Source: an uncultured Clostridia bacterium (lineage in GTDB: Bacteria > Bacillota > Clostridia > Oscillospirales > Oscillospiraceae). Taken from it: a stretch of DNA of 5,487 bases. The stretch covers positions 1 to 5,487 of the forward strand of contig CALICR010000027.1 of the NCBI GenBank assembly GCA_938049125.1. Direction: 5' to 3'. The position numbers were made by a program, and so were the translations under genes. Positions 1-5,487 of the stretch are shown one piece after another. How positions within the stretch are numbered: the stretch's first letter is position 1; each line of letters opens with the position of its first letter. The notes beneath the pieces are model-generated. The model saw only the letters and a program-made list of their open reading frames with translations. It searched no databases and was not told where the DNA came from.

Positions 1-356
1 GTGAGCTGGGTCACGGCGATGAGCAGGGGGCGGGTGCCGTCTGGCCGCGTCAGGCCCTCCAGCGCAGCCGTCATCATGGCGCGGGTCCCGGCGGCGTGGA
101 GGTTCACCATGTCCACATCCAGGGCCGAGAGGACCGCCATGGCCTTCTTTACCGTGTTCGGAATGTCGTGCAGCTTGAGGTCCAGAAAAATTTTGTGGCC
201 CCGGGCCTTGATCTCCCGGACGATGGCCGGGCCCTCGGCGTAGTAGAGCTCCATGCCGATCTTCACGAAGGGCTTGCGGCCCGGGAACCGGTCGAGGAAT
301 GCAAGCGTTTTCTCCTTGCTGTCAAAGTCCAGTGCGATGATGACGTCCTTACCCAT
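1..356 (-). CDS. pyrF: Orotidine 5'-phosphate decarboxylase, N-terminal part (3' end beyond the window)
   Basis: This enzyme decarboxylates OMP to UMP, the last step of de novo pyrimidine synthesis, in the cytoplasm. About 118 residues are present, roughly half of the usual 230-240. The visible (beta/alpha)8 barrel signatures are IALDFD at residues 6-11, VKIG at 31-34, and the diagnostic DLKLHDIPNT at 59-68, which holds the Asp59-Lys61-Asp64 catalytic charge network. LIAVTQL at 112-118 is also typical of the family. The ATG at 356 is supported by an AGGAGG (365-370) with 8-base spacing that lies inside the end of pyrD; the two genes overlap by 8 bases, implying translational coupling. Its position as the last visible gene of the pyrC-K-D cluster agrees with its role. 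The frame is intact up to the edge; whether pyrE follows cannot be seen. Confidence 0.97.
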   Translation of the reverse strand, partial: MGKDVIIALDFDSKEKTLAFLDRFPGRKPFVKIGMELYYAEGPAIVREIKARGHKIFLDLKLHDIPNTVKKAMAVLSALDVDMVNLHAAGTRAMMTAALEGLTRPDGTRPLLIAVTQL

Positions 357-1266
357 GATGTGCGCCTCCTATGATCTCGTTCAAATCGTGAATTCCGTAT
401 CGTTCCATCTCCTGCGGCAGGCCGCGGACCAGGTCCCGGCAGGCGTAGGGATCGACGAGGTTCGCCGCGCCGACCTCCACCGCCGTGGCCCCCGCCAGCA
501 TCAGCTCCAGCACATCGGCGGGCGACGTCACGCCGCCCATGCCGACGATGGGAATTTTGACGGCCTCGTAGACCTCCCAGACCATCCGCACCGCCAGCGG
601 GAAGATGGCAGGGCCGGAGAGGCCGCCGGTGCGGTTGGCCAGCACAGGCCGCCGGGTCCGGAGGTCCAGCCGCATGCCCATCAGCGTGTTGATAAGGCTG
701 ACGCCGTCGGCCCCCGCGTCCTCGCAGGCCCGGGCGATGTCCGCGATGCTGGTCACATTGGGTGAGAGCTTGACGAGGACCGGCTTTTTCACCGCATCCT
801 TGACGGCCCGGGTAACGGCGGCCGCCGCCCTCGGGTCCGTGCCGAAGCTCATACCGCCGCCGTGGACGTTGGGGCAGGAGATGTTGACCTCCAGCCAGCC
901 CACCTGGGGGCAGGCATCCAGCCTCCGGCAGACCTCGACGTATTCCTCGACGGAAAAGCCGCTGACGTTGGCCATGACCGGCTTCCGGAACACCCGGGCA
1001 AGCCGCGGCAGCTCCTCGGCGATCACGGCGTCCACGCCGGGATTCTGGAGGCCTACGGCGTTCAGCAGGCCGCTCTTCGCCTCGGCGATGCGCGGCTGGG
1101 GGTTGCCCAGGCGCGACTCCCGGGTCGTCCCCTTGAAGGAGAAGGTCCCGAGGCAGTTGATGTCGTAAAGCTCCGCGAACTCATAGCCGTAGCCGAAGCT
1201 CCCGCTGGCCGGGATGATGGGGTTGTCCAGCGGCAGGCCGCAGAGCGTCAGCGCCGTTTTCACCAT
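349..1266 (-). CDS. pyrD: Dihydroorotate dehydrogenase, class 1B catalytic subunit
   Basis: This FMN-containing subunit oxidises dihydroorotate to orotate. In class 1B enzymes it forms a heterotetramer with PyrK, which passes the electrons to NAD+. The 305 residues are full length for the family. Visible motifs are NPIIPASG (15-22), SFKGTT (43-48), NAVGLQNPG (69-77) for substrate and FMN contacts, MANVSG (98-103), and NISCPN (128-133), in which Cys131 is the catalytic base that marks class 1 enzymes. VLVKLSPN (163-170), GGLSGPA (214-220) and GMGGV (242-246) bind FMN and its phosphate. No membrane-targeting N-terminal helix is present, which excludes the quinone-linked class 2 form. The ATG at 1266 has an AAGGAGG (1274-1280) 7 bases upstream and overlaps the pyrK end by 7 bases. 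The adjacent pyrK gene independently supports class 1B. Confidence 0.98.
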   Translation of the reverse strand: MVKTALTLCGLPLDNPIIPASGSFGYGYEFAELYDINCLGTFSFKGTTRESRLGNPQPRIAEAKSGLLNAVGLQNPGVDAVIAEELPRLARVFRKPVMANVSGFSVEEYVEVCRRLDACPQVGWLEVNISCPNVHGGGMSFGTDPRAAAAVTRAVKDAVKKPVLVKLSPNVTSIADIARACEDAGADGVSLINTLMGMRLDLRTRRPVLANRTGGLSGPAIFPLAVRMVWEVYEAVKIPIVGMGGVTSPADVLELMLAGATAVEVGAANLVDPYACRDLVRGLPQEMERYGIHDLNEIIGGAHHG

Positions 1267-1988
1267 GTCAGCTCCTCCTTCCGGAATACGGGACCCTCGC
1301 GGCAGACGCGCTTCGGTCCGGCGGTCGTCTCAATGGTGCAGCCCATACAGGCCCCGAAGCCGCAGCCCATGCGGGCCTCGAGGCTCAGGAAGCCCGGCCC
1401 CTCCGCCGCGGCGCAGAGCGCCCGCAGCATCGGCAGCGGCCCGCAGGCGCAGAAGCCGTCGTACCGCTCCGGCAGGACGTCGGTCACGAAGCCGCGGACG
1501 CCATAGCTCCCGTCCGCCGTGGCCACGACGGTCTCAATGCCGAGAGCCTGAAATTCCGTCTCGTAGAACCGCTCCGCCGCGGTGTTGAAGCCCAGCACGG
1601 CGATGGGCGTCTTCCCCGCCGCCCGCAGCCGCTTGGCAAGGCCATAGAGCGGCGCGGCGCCGATGCCGCCGCCCACCACCAGGGGCGTCTGTCCGCAGGC
1701 CGCGACGTTGAAGCCGTTGCCGAGGCCCGTCAGCGCGTCCAGCTTCTGGCCCGGCTCCGCATGGGACAGCCAGTCCGTGCCGCCGCCCACTACCTTATAA
1801 AGAATGGTCACGCCGTGTTCGTCCCAGTCCGAGACGGACAGGGGCCGCCGCAGGAAAAAGCCCGGCAGCCGCAGCTCCAGAAACTGGCCCGGAGCCGTGA
1901 TGGCCGCGGTGTCGCCGCCGAGGCGCAGCCGGTAGACTCCTGCCGTCAGCGGCGCATTCTCCAGTACGGTGTACGTCACTTCCTTCAA
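1260..1988 (-). CDS. pyrK: Dihydroorotate dehydrogenase electron transfer subunit (FAD, 2Fe-2S)
   Basis: PyrK carries FAD and a [2Fe-2S] cluster and shuttles electrons from PyrD FMN to NAD+. With the start chosen here it has 242 residues, a little under the usual 255-265. The order of domains is canonical. An N-terminal beta-barrel binds flavin with RRPLSV (47-52). A Rossmann-like NAD domain follows, with VVGGGIG (104-110), TADGSYG (157-163) and CACGPLPML (180-188). A C-terminal cluster loop has Cys209, Cys214, Cys217 and Cys229 in the C-x4-C-x2-C-x11-C spacing expected of PyrK. I choose the TTG at 1988 because a perfect AAGGAGG lies 7 bases upstream (1996-2002) and the TTG overlaps the pyrC TGA as TTGA, a 4-base coupling. 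A longer reading from TTG at 2006 would place the Shine-Dalgarno sequence inside the coding region. Confidence 0.97.
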   Translation of the reverse strand: MKEVTYTVLENAPLTAGVYRLRLGGDTAAITAPGQFLELRLPGFFLRRPLSVSDWDEHGVTILYKVVGGGTDWLSHAEPGQKLDALTGLGNGFNVAACGQTPLVVGGGIGAAPLYGLAKRLRAAGKTPIAVLGFNTAAERFYETEFQALGIETVVATADGSYGVRGFVTDVLPERYDGFCACGPLPMLRALCAAAEGPGFLSLEARMGCGFGACMGCTIETTAGPKRVCREGPVFRKEELTW

Positions 1989-3256
1989 AGCGTCTCCTCC
2001 TTCCAAATAAGTTCGCCGCCGACCATGGTCAGCTTGCAGACACCCGTCAGCTCGCAGCCCTCGAAGGGCGTGGCGCGTCCCAGCGTGAGAAAGTGCGCCG
2101 GGTCTACAGTGTAGACCTCATTCAAATCAAAGGCTGTCAGGTCGGCGGGCTGGCCCGCGGCCAGCTCCGTGCCGCAGCCGAAGCGCCGCATGGGCGCGCC
2201 GTGCATGAGGTCGATGAGCTTCGCCAGCGGCAGGATACCGGTCTTCACGAGGTGCGTATAGGAGGCGGCAAAGGACGTCTCGAGGCCCACGACGCCCATG
2301 GCGCTGCCCGCGAGGCCCCGGGCCTTCTCCTCCCGGCTGTGGGGCGCATGGTCCGTGACCAGCATATCGATGGTCCCGTCGGCGAGGCCCTCCAGCAGGG
2401 CCTGCCGGTCCGCCTCCTCCCGGAGGGGCGGGTTCATCTTGAAGCGGCCGTCCTCTTGGAGATCCCGGTCCGTAAAGGCCAGGTAGTGCGGCCCCGTCTC
2501 GCAGGTGACGTCCACGCCCCGGGCCTTGGCCGCCCGGATCAGGGCGACGCTCTCCTTGGCCGAGACGTGACAGACGTGGTAGGCGCAGCCTGTCTCCTCG
2601 GCCAGGGCGAGGTCCCGCTCGATCTGCCGCCATTCGCTCTCGGAGCAGATGCCGCGGTGCCCGTGGGCGCGGGCGTAGGGCCCGTCGTGGATGTAGCCGC
2701 CGCGGAGCAGACTGTTGTCCTCGCAGTGGGCCGCCAGCAGCCTCCCGAGGCGGCGGCATTCCGCCATGGCGCGGCGCATCAGCGCCTCGGACTGGAGGCC
2801 CTTCCCGTCGTCGGAAAAGGCGATGACGTCCGGGGCCATGGCCGCGAGTTCCGCAAGCCGTTCGCCCCGCTCCCCGGCCGTGATGGCCCCGTAGGGGTGA
2901 ACATGGACCGCCGCCGTCTCCCGGATGCGCCCGAGCAGCAGCTCCAGCGACGCCCGGCAGTCCGGCACCGGGTCCAGGTTCGGCATGCAGGCCACGTGGG
3001 CAAAGCCGCCGTGGGCCGCCGCCAGCGTGCCCGTCCGGATGGTCTCCTTATAAGAAAAGCCCGGCTCCCGAAGATGTACATGCACATCAACGAAACCGGG
3101 GAACAACGCCATATGACGGAGATCAATAGAAACAGCATCGCCGGGGCAGGCGAGCCGCTCCCCCATGGCGACGATCTTTCCATCCGAAACGAACACATCC
3201 GCGGAATGAAATACGCCGCCCTGGAAAACCTCTGCGTTTCTCAGACAGTACCGCAT
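1985..3256 (-). CDS. pyrC: Dihydroorotase (amidohydrolase superfamily)
   Basis: This zinc enzyme interconverts carbamoyl-aspartate and dihydroorotate, the third step of pyrimidine synthesis. It has 423 residues, as expected for the long bacterial (Bacillus/Aquifex-type) dihydroorotase rather than the roughly 345-residue E. coli type. Metal and substrate motifs are intact: DVHVHLREPG (57-66) with His59 and His61, CMPNLDPVPD (90-99), AFSDDGKG (146-153) with the bridging Asp, AAHCED (175-180) with His177, CHVSAKES (229-236) with His230, and TDHAPH (301-306) with Asp302. The ATG at 3256 has AAGGAGG (3265-3271) at 8-base spacing and follows a promoter at 3290-3318. The frame stays open far upstream, but protein similarity stops at this ATG. 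It is the first gene of the operon and overlaps pyrK by 4 bases. The divergent neighbour is a distant paralogue of the same superfamily. Confidence 0.97.
   Translation of the reverse strand: MRYCLRNAEVFQGGVFHSADVFVSDGKIVAMGERLACPGDAVSIDLRHMALFPGFVDVHVHLREPGFSYKETIRTGTLAAAHGGFAHVACMPNLDPVPDCRASLELLLGRIRETAAVHVHPYGAITAGERGERLAELAAMAPDVIAFSDDGKGLQSEALMRRAMAECRRLGRLLAAHCEDNSLLRGGYIHDGPYARAHGHRGICSESEWRQIERDLALAEETGCAYHVCHVSAKESVALIRAAKARGVDVTCETGPHYLAFTDRDLQEDGRFKMNPPLREEADRQALLEGLADGTIDMLVTDHAPHSREEKARGLAGSAMGVVGLETSFAASYTHLVKTGILPLAKLIDLMHGAPMRRFGCGTELAAGQPADLTAFDLNEVYTVDPAHFLTLGRATPFEGCELTGVCKLTMVGGELIWKEETL
1996..2002 (-). promoter_or_regulatory. Ribosome binding site that fixes the pyrK TTG start
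   Basis: AAGGAGG on the minus strand lies within the last codons of pyrC, 7 bases before the TTG at 1988. Equivalent sites precede pyrC, pyrD and pyrF at 7-8 base spacing, so the spacing rule is consistent within this operon. It favours a non-ATG start in a TTGA overlap with the pyrC stop over the upstream TTG at 2006, which has no comparable site. Confidence 0.85.
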
Positions 3257-3289
3257 GGACGCTTCCTCCTTCTCTGTGTTCGATTTGTT

Positions 3290-3318
3290 ATGATACTGGA
3301 AAACCGCCGAAATGTCAA
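3290..3318 (-). promoter_or_regulatory. Sigma-A type promoter of the pyrCKDF operon
   Basis: On the minus strand a perfect -35 box TTGACA (3313-3318) is followed, after exactly 17 bases (3296-3312), by TATCAT (3290-3295), a 5 of 6 match to the -10 consensus. Transcription should start near 3283, giving a leader of about 27 nt that is mostly Shine-Dalgarno and spacer. No attenuator hairpin, T-tract or PyrR-binding leader fits in this space. Control, if any, must therefore act on initiation, at the start codon region, or through something not recognisable here. Confidence 0.88.
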
Positions 3319-3348
3319 CCCCTATTTTTTCCGTACCGCAAAAAGGGG
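3319..3348. repeat. Imperfect inverted repeat between the divergent promoters
   Basis: CCCCTATTTTTT (3319-3330) faces CAAAAAGGGG (3339-3348) across the centre CCGTACCG. CCCCT pairs with AGGGG, one unpaired A follows, and a T-run opposes an A-run, giving about nine base pairs with one bulge. The repeat abuts the pyr -35 box on one side and touches the rightward -35 box on the other, so a bound protein could affect both promoters. An A/T-rich tract between promoters could also arise by chance or act as an UP-like element. No regulator is identified. Confidence 0.4.
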
Positions 3349-3376
3349 CGACAAACCGCGACGCTTGTGGTATAAT
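3348..3376 (+). promoter_or_regulatory. Extended -10 promoter of the amidohydrolase gene
   Basis: A perfect TATAAT (3371-3376) is preceded directly by TGG (3368-3370), which forms an extended -10 element. A weaker -35 box GCGACA (3348-3353, 4 of 6 matches) sits 17 bases upstream. The start point should be near 3383, so the leader is about 27 nt. The two divergent promoters do not overlap, but their -35 boxes are only about 30 bases apart. Confidence 0.85.
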
Positions 3377-3409
3377 GGAAGAAATTCCAACGGAAAGGAC
3401 CTGAAGTCC
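3376..3409 (+). promoter_or_regulatory. Two short inverted repeats at the start point and ribosome binding site of the amidohydrolase gene
   Basis: TGGAA-GAAA-TTCCA (3376-3389) is a 5-base inverted repeat that overlaps the last base of the -10 box and the predicted start point, where an operator could sit. GGAC-CTGAA-GTCC (3397-3409) is a 4-base hairpin that includes the GGA of the Shine-Dalgarno sequence (GGAAAGGA, 3392-3399) and ends at the ATG. Both are short enough to be chance. Confidence 0.25.
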
Positions 3410-4696
3410 ATGCAATACGCACTCAAAAACGGCATTCTCCTGGACGGCACGGCGGAGATGCAGGCCGTGGCCGGGAAGACCGTTCTCGTCGACGGTGAGA
3501 AGATCACGGACATCGTGCCCACGGGCACGGAGCCGTCCGGCTATTCCGCCATCGACCTCCGGGGCAGGTACCTGATGCCGGGCCTCATCAATATGCACGT
3601 CCACCTGGCCGGGAACGGCAAGCCCCAGAAGAAGCAGCGCGACAACGCGGCACTGGTCAAGAAGATCATGGCCACGGGCCTGACCCGGGCCGTGGCCTAC
3701 AAGATGGTCCGGAGCTTTGCGAAGCTCGAGCTGCTCAGCGGCGTCACGACCATCCGCACCGTGGGCGGCCTCGGCGACTTCGACACGCGGCTGCGGGACC
3801 AGATCGCGGCGGGCCGCGCCGACGGGCCGCGCATCCTCGCGGCCAACGAGGGCATCTCCGTCCCCGGCGGCCACATGGCCGGGTCCGTCGCCGCGGCGGC
3901 CCGCTCCACCGAGGAGGCCCTGGACCTGCTGGCCAGGGCCGAGGCCCAGCACGTGGACCTCGTGAAGCTCATGGTCACCGGCGGCGTGCTGGACGCCAAG
4001 GCCAAGGGCGTGCCCGGCGAGCTGAAAATGCCGCCGGAGATGATCTGCGCCGTCTGCGAGGCCGCCCACCGCAGCGGCTACACCGTCGCGGCCCACGCCG
4101 AGTCCCCCGAGGGCGTCAAGGCGGCGCTCCGCGGCGGCGTGGACTCCATTGAGCACGGCGCGAAGCCCGATGACGAGATGCTCGCCCTGTTCAAAGAGAC
4201 CGGCGCGTTTCTCTGCACGACCATCTCCCCCGCCCTTCCCTACGCCCTCTTCAACCGCAGCGTCTCCAACGCCTCGGAGGTGGAGCAGTACAACGGCAAC
4301 GTGGTCTTCGAGGGCATCGTCGCCTGCGCCAAGGCCGCCCTGGAAAACGGCATCCCGGTGGTCCTCGGCAACGACGTGGGCTGCCCCTGGATCACCCAGT
4401 ACGACTTCTGGCGGGAGCTGTTCTACTTCCACAAGTATGTTGGCGTCACCAACGCCTTTGCGCTCCATACGGCCACGGGCCGGGCCGCGGACCTCGCCGG
4501 CATCGGCGCGGAGACCGGTACCGTCTCCCCCGGCAAGTGCGCCGACCTCATCGTCACCGCCGAAAATCCCCTGGAGGACCTGCGCGCCCTGCGCCATGTG
4601 GACCTGGTCCTCGCCCGCGGACGGCTCTATGACCGCCCGAAGTTCAAGGTCAACCAGACCGTCGCCCGGGAGCTGGACCGCTATCTGACGGACTGA
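3410..4696 (+). CDS. Metal-dependent amidohydrolase, imidazolonepropionase / Xaa-Pro dipeptidase-like
   Basis: A 428-residue amidohydrolase superfamily enzyme, expected to hydrolyse C-N bonds in a cytoplasmic substrate. No signal peptide is seen. The N-terminal beta-sandwich segment ends in YLMPGLINMHVHL, with His63 and His65 as metal ligands. Lys186 in VDLVKLMVTGG fits the bridging, presumably carboxylated lysine. His229 (AAHAES), His249 (GVDSIEHG) and Asp322 (VLGNDVG) complete a binuclear site, and the C-terminal GTVSPGKCADLIV (370-382) is the usual closing strand. SGVTTIRTVGG (110-120) and the HAES and IEHG motifs point to the branch containing imidazolonepropionase-related enzymes and bacterial prolidase-like peptidases. 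True histidine-degradation HutI is unlikely because no hut genes are adjacent. The ATG at 3410 follows GGAAAGGA and the 3348-3376 promoter; the frame extends upstream only as antisense of pyrC. Substrate unknown; a cyclic imide, ureide or dipeptide are possibilities. Confidence 0.88.
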   Translation: MQYALKNGILLDGTAEMQAVAGKTVLVDGEKITDIVPTGTEPSGYSAIDLRGRYLMPGLINMHVHLAGNGKPQKKQRDNAALVKKIMATGLTRAVAYKMVRSFAKLELLSGVTTIRTVGGLGDFDTRLRDQIAAGRADGPRILAANEGISVPGGHMAGSVAAAARSTEEALDLLARAEAQHVDLVKLMVTGGVLDAKAKGVPGELKMPPEMICAVCEAAHRSGYTVAAHAESPEGVKAALRGGVDSIEHGAKPDDEMLALFKETGAFLCTTISPALPYALFNRSVSNASEVEQYNGNVVFEGIVACAKAALENGIPVVLGNDVGCPWITQYDFWRELFYFHKYVGVTNAFALHTATGRAADLAGIGAETGTVSPGKCADLIVTAENPLEDLRALRHVDLVLARGRLYDRPKFKVNQTVARELDRYLTD

Positions 4697-4697
4697 C

Positions 4698-5264
4698 CGG
4701 CTCTGGGCCTCGGAGCCCATCGACATCACCGACAGCATGGAGGCCGCCCTGCAGGCCTCCTTGAACCCGGATGCCGCAGATGACATTCTGGACTGGGTCG
4801 ACCTCGGTACCCTCACCATGGAAATGACCCTGGAATTCACCCACAAGGGTGTTTTCTACCTGAAGATCGACGGCAGCTCCCTGGGCGACGCCGTGGATGT
4901 CATCCTGAGCGTCCTTCGTTCCGCTCTGCTCCGGTACTTCGAGGAGACCACCCGCCAGGCCGCCGAAGCCGATGGCATGACGCTGGAGCAGGTGATGGCG
5001 GAGGCGGGGTGCGAAACATTGGAGGACCTCTTCGCCTTCGGCGCAGGTATGACCTTTGACGGCTTCATGGAAGAAAGCTTCCCGCTGGAGTTCTTCCTCT
5101 CCGCCTTTGACGCGTTCAGCATGAGCGGCTGCTTCACCGTCGCGGACGGTGAGCTTCAGCTGACCCTCGTCGGCGGGACGGACACCGTCGACTGCGACGC
5201 GGACGCCGATACCGTCACCATGGACTGCGGCACAGAAAACGAACTCGTGTTCCACCGCAGCTAA
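4698..5264 (+). pseudogene. 5'-truncated remnant of a small secreted or lipoprotein-type protein
   Basis: The frame is open from 4689 to the TAA at 5262-5264. Translated from 4698 it begins RLWASEPIDIT and continues as an acidic protein of about 188 residues: strand-rich start, a helical centre (about 4870-5130) and a strand-rich end (CFTVADGELQLTLVGG). From memory this resembles hypothetical exported proteins of Oscillospiraceae in which a signal peptide and lipobox cysteine precede a GTW-x-x-x-x-D-x-T segment; here LWASEPIDIT would match that segment. Everything N-terminal is missing, and the amidohydrolase stop lies two bases upstream. The first ATG (4737) falls inside the conserved part and has no Shine-Dalgarno at proper distance; no ATG, GTG or TTG precedes it in frame. 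The rest has no internal stop, so the truncation may be recent. A short translated protein started at 4737 cannot be excluded. The amidohydrolase frame differs, so read-through would not fuse them. Confidence 0.6.
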
Positions 5265-5277
5265 CCTCACACTCCAT

Positions 5278-5328
5278 AGAAAACCGACCCCCTCCGCGGC
5301 GGAGAGGGCCGGTTTTCTGCACTTTTTT
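5278..5328 (+). terminator. Intrinsic terminator, possibly bidirectional
   Basis: A perfect 9-base stem AGAAAACCG (5278-5286) with CGGTTTTCT (5310-5318) encloses a further G/C-rich stem (CCCCTCCG with CGGAGAGGG, one bulge) and a CGG loop. A TTTTTT run follows at 5323-5328 after four bases. It ends the rightward unit of amidohydrolase plus remnant. Read leftward, the hairpin lies just beyond the stop of the convergent gene and the stem itself supplies TTTTC, so it may also stop transcription from the right, though less efficiently. The T-run overlaps that gene's stop codon. Confidence 0.9.
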
Positions 5329-5487
5329 ACCCAAGAAGTCCGCTTTCCTTCAAAAGCAGCTCAACGTCGGTGCCCTTGACCTTCTTGACGACGAGCTTCA
5401 GCAGCTCCTTCTCCTTGAAGGGCAGCGGCGCCTCGCTGATCGGCTTCTTGTCGATGGCGTAGTAGCAGGCGCGCAGCAGCTCGCGCA
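5327..5487 (-). CDS. C-terminal 52 residues of an unidentified protein (5' end beyond the window)
   Basis: A minus-strand frame enters from the right edge and ends at a TAA (5327-5329). The visible tail reads RELLRACYYAIDKKPISEAP, then a lysine-rich, apparently helical stretch (KEKELLKLVVKKVKG), and closes with SGLLG. It is rich in Lys, Leu and Glu with no cysteine cluster, repeat or membrane segment. It is likely coding because it has G/C-rich third positions, stays open to the edge, and ends exactly at a convergent terminator. I do not recognise the family from this fragment. It converges on the amidohydrolase unit and is not part of the pyr operon. Confidence 0.7.
   Translation of the reverse strand, partial: RELLRACYYAIDKKPISEAPLPFKEKELLKLVVKKVKGTDVELLLKESGLLG

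Noticed and set aside
1..765. Plus-strand frames opposite pyrF and pyrD
   Set aside because: They lie antisense to genes with intact catalytic motifs, lack ribosome binding sites, and read as low-complexity Arg, Ala, Pro and Gly sequence.
2093..3409. Upstream extension of the amidohydrolase frame on the plus strand, antisense to pyrC
   Set aside because: It is the reciprocal artefact: the two genes are in facing codon register and high G/C suppresses stops in the opposite frame. The promoter and ribosome binding site fix the start at 3410.
3410..4696. Assignment of the rightward enzyme as histidine-pathway imidazolonepropionase (hutI)
   Set aside because: The fold and metal ligands fit the broader branch, but there are no hut neighbours and substrate-specific residues cannot be confirmed by eye, so no gene symbol is given.
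3257..4846. Upstream extension of the pyrC frame on the minus strand (open for about 1,590 more bases)
   Set aside because: It runs antisense through the whole amidohydrolase gene and through both promoters. Its translation is low-complexity (Gly, Ala, Val, His, Asp) and typical of a G/C-rich antisense frame. Dihydroorotase similarity and the ribosome binding site begin at 3256.
4737..5264. A complete 175-residue gene starting at ATG 4737
   Set aside because: There is no Shine-Dalgarno at a usable distance (the nearest GGAG is over 20 bases away), and the apparent domain similarity already begins upstream of this ATG. I prefer a truncated remnant.
4689..5264. A translational fusion of the amidohydrolase with the downstream remnant by stop read-through
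   Set aside because: The two frames differ, so read-through of the TGA at 4694-4696 would not enter the remnant frame. No slippery sequence is seen at the junction.
4650..5270. Minus-strand frame of 206 codons opposite the remnant
   Set aside because: It has no ribosome binding site or recognisable domain, it overlaps the amidohydrolase end, and its composition is that of an antisense shadow of a G/C-rich frame.

Overview
The window looks like a chromosomal stretch from a high-GC member of the Firmicutes, most plausibly an Oscillospiraceae (Clostridium cluster IV) gut anaerobe. The grounds are strong AAGGAGG-type ribosome binding sites, G/C-rich third codon positions, a class 1B dihydroorotate dehydrogenase paired with the iron-sulfur subunit PyrK, and a 3' fragment resembling secreted proteins I associate with that group. 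This placement is inferred from gene content and style, not from a search.

Positions 1-3256 (minus strand) hold a compact de novo pyrimidine operon, transcribed pyrC - pyrK - pyrD - pyrF. pyrF runs off the left edge. All three junctions overlap by 4 to 8 bases, and each gene has its own strong Shine-Dalgarno sequence, which suggests translational coupling. The products cover dihydroorotase, both subunits of the NAD-linked dihydroorotate dehydrogenase, and OMP decarboxylase. The carbamoyl phosphate synthetase, aspartate transcarbamoylase and orotate phosphoribosyltransferase genes are not in the window. A clear sigma-A type promoter (TTGACA, 17 bp, TATCAT) lies just upstream of pyrC and leaves a leader of only about 27 nt, too short for a PyrR-type attenuator.

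Positions 3257-3409 are a 153-base divergent promoter region. It carries the pyr promoter, an imperfect inverted repeat between the two -35 boxes, and a second promoter with an extended -10 (TGG TATAAT) facing right. That promoter drives a 428-residue metal-dependent amidohydrolase (3410-4696) of the imidazolonepropionase / Xaa-Pro dipeptidase-like branch, with an intact binuclear metal site. It belongs to the same superfamily as PyrC but to a distant branch, and its substrate cannot be read from the sequence.

Directly after the amidohydrolase stop, an open frame (about 4698-5264) reads as the body of a small secreted or lipoprotein-type protein without its signal peptide, lipobox or a usable start. 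I interpret it as a 5'-truncated remnant. A strong hairpin plus T-tract (5278-5328) ends this rightward unit. Beyond it lies the 3' end of an unidentified convergent minus-strand gene (5327-5487).

I see no RNA genes, CRISPR arrays, insertion sequences or attachment sites. Apart from the truncated fragment and the divergent control region, this looks like an ordinary housekeeping locus, and I found no convincing new multi-gene system.
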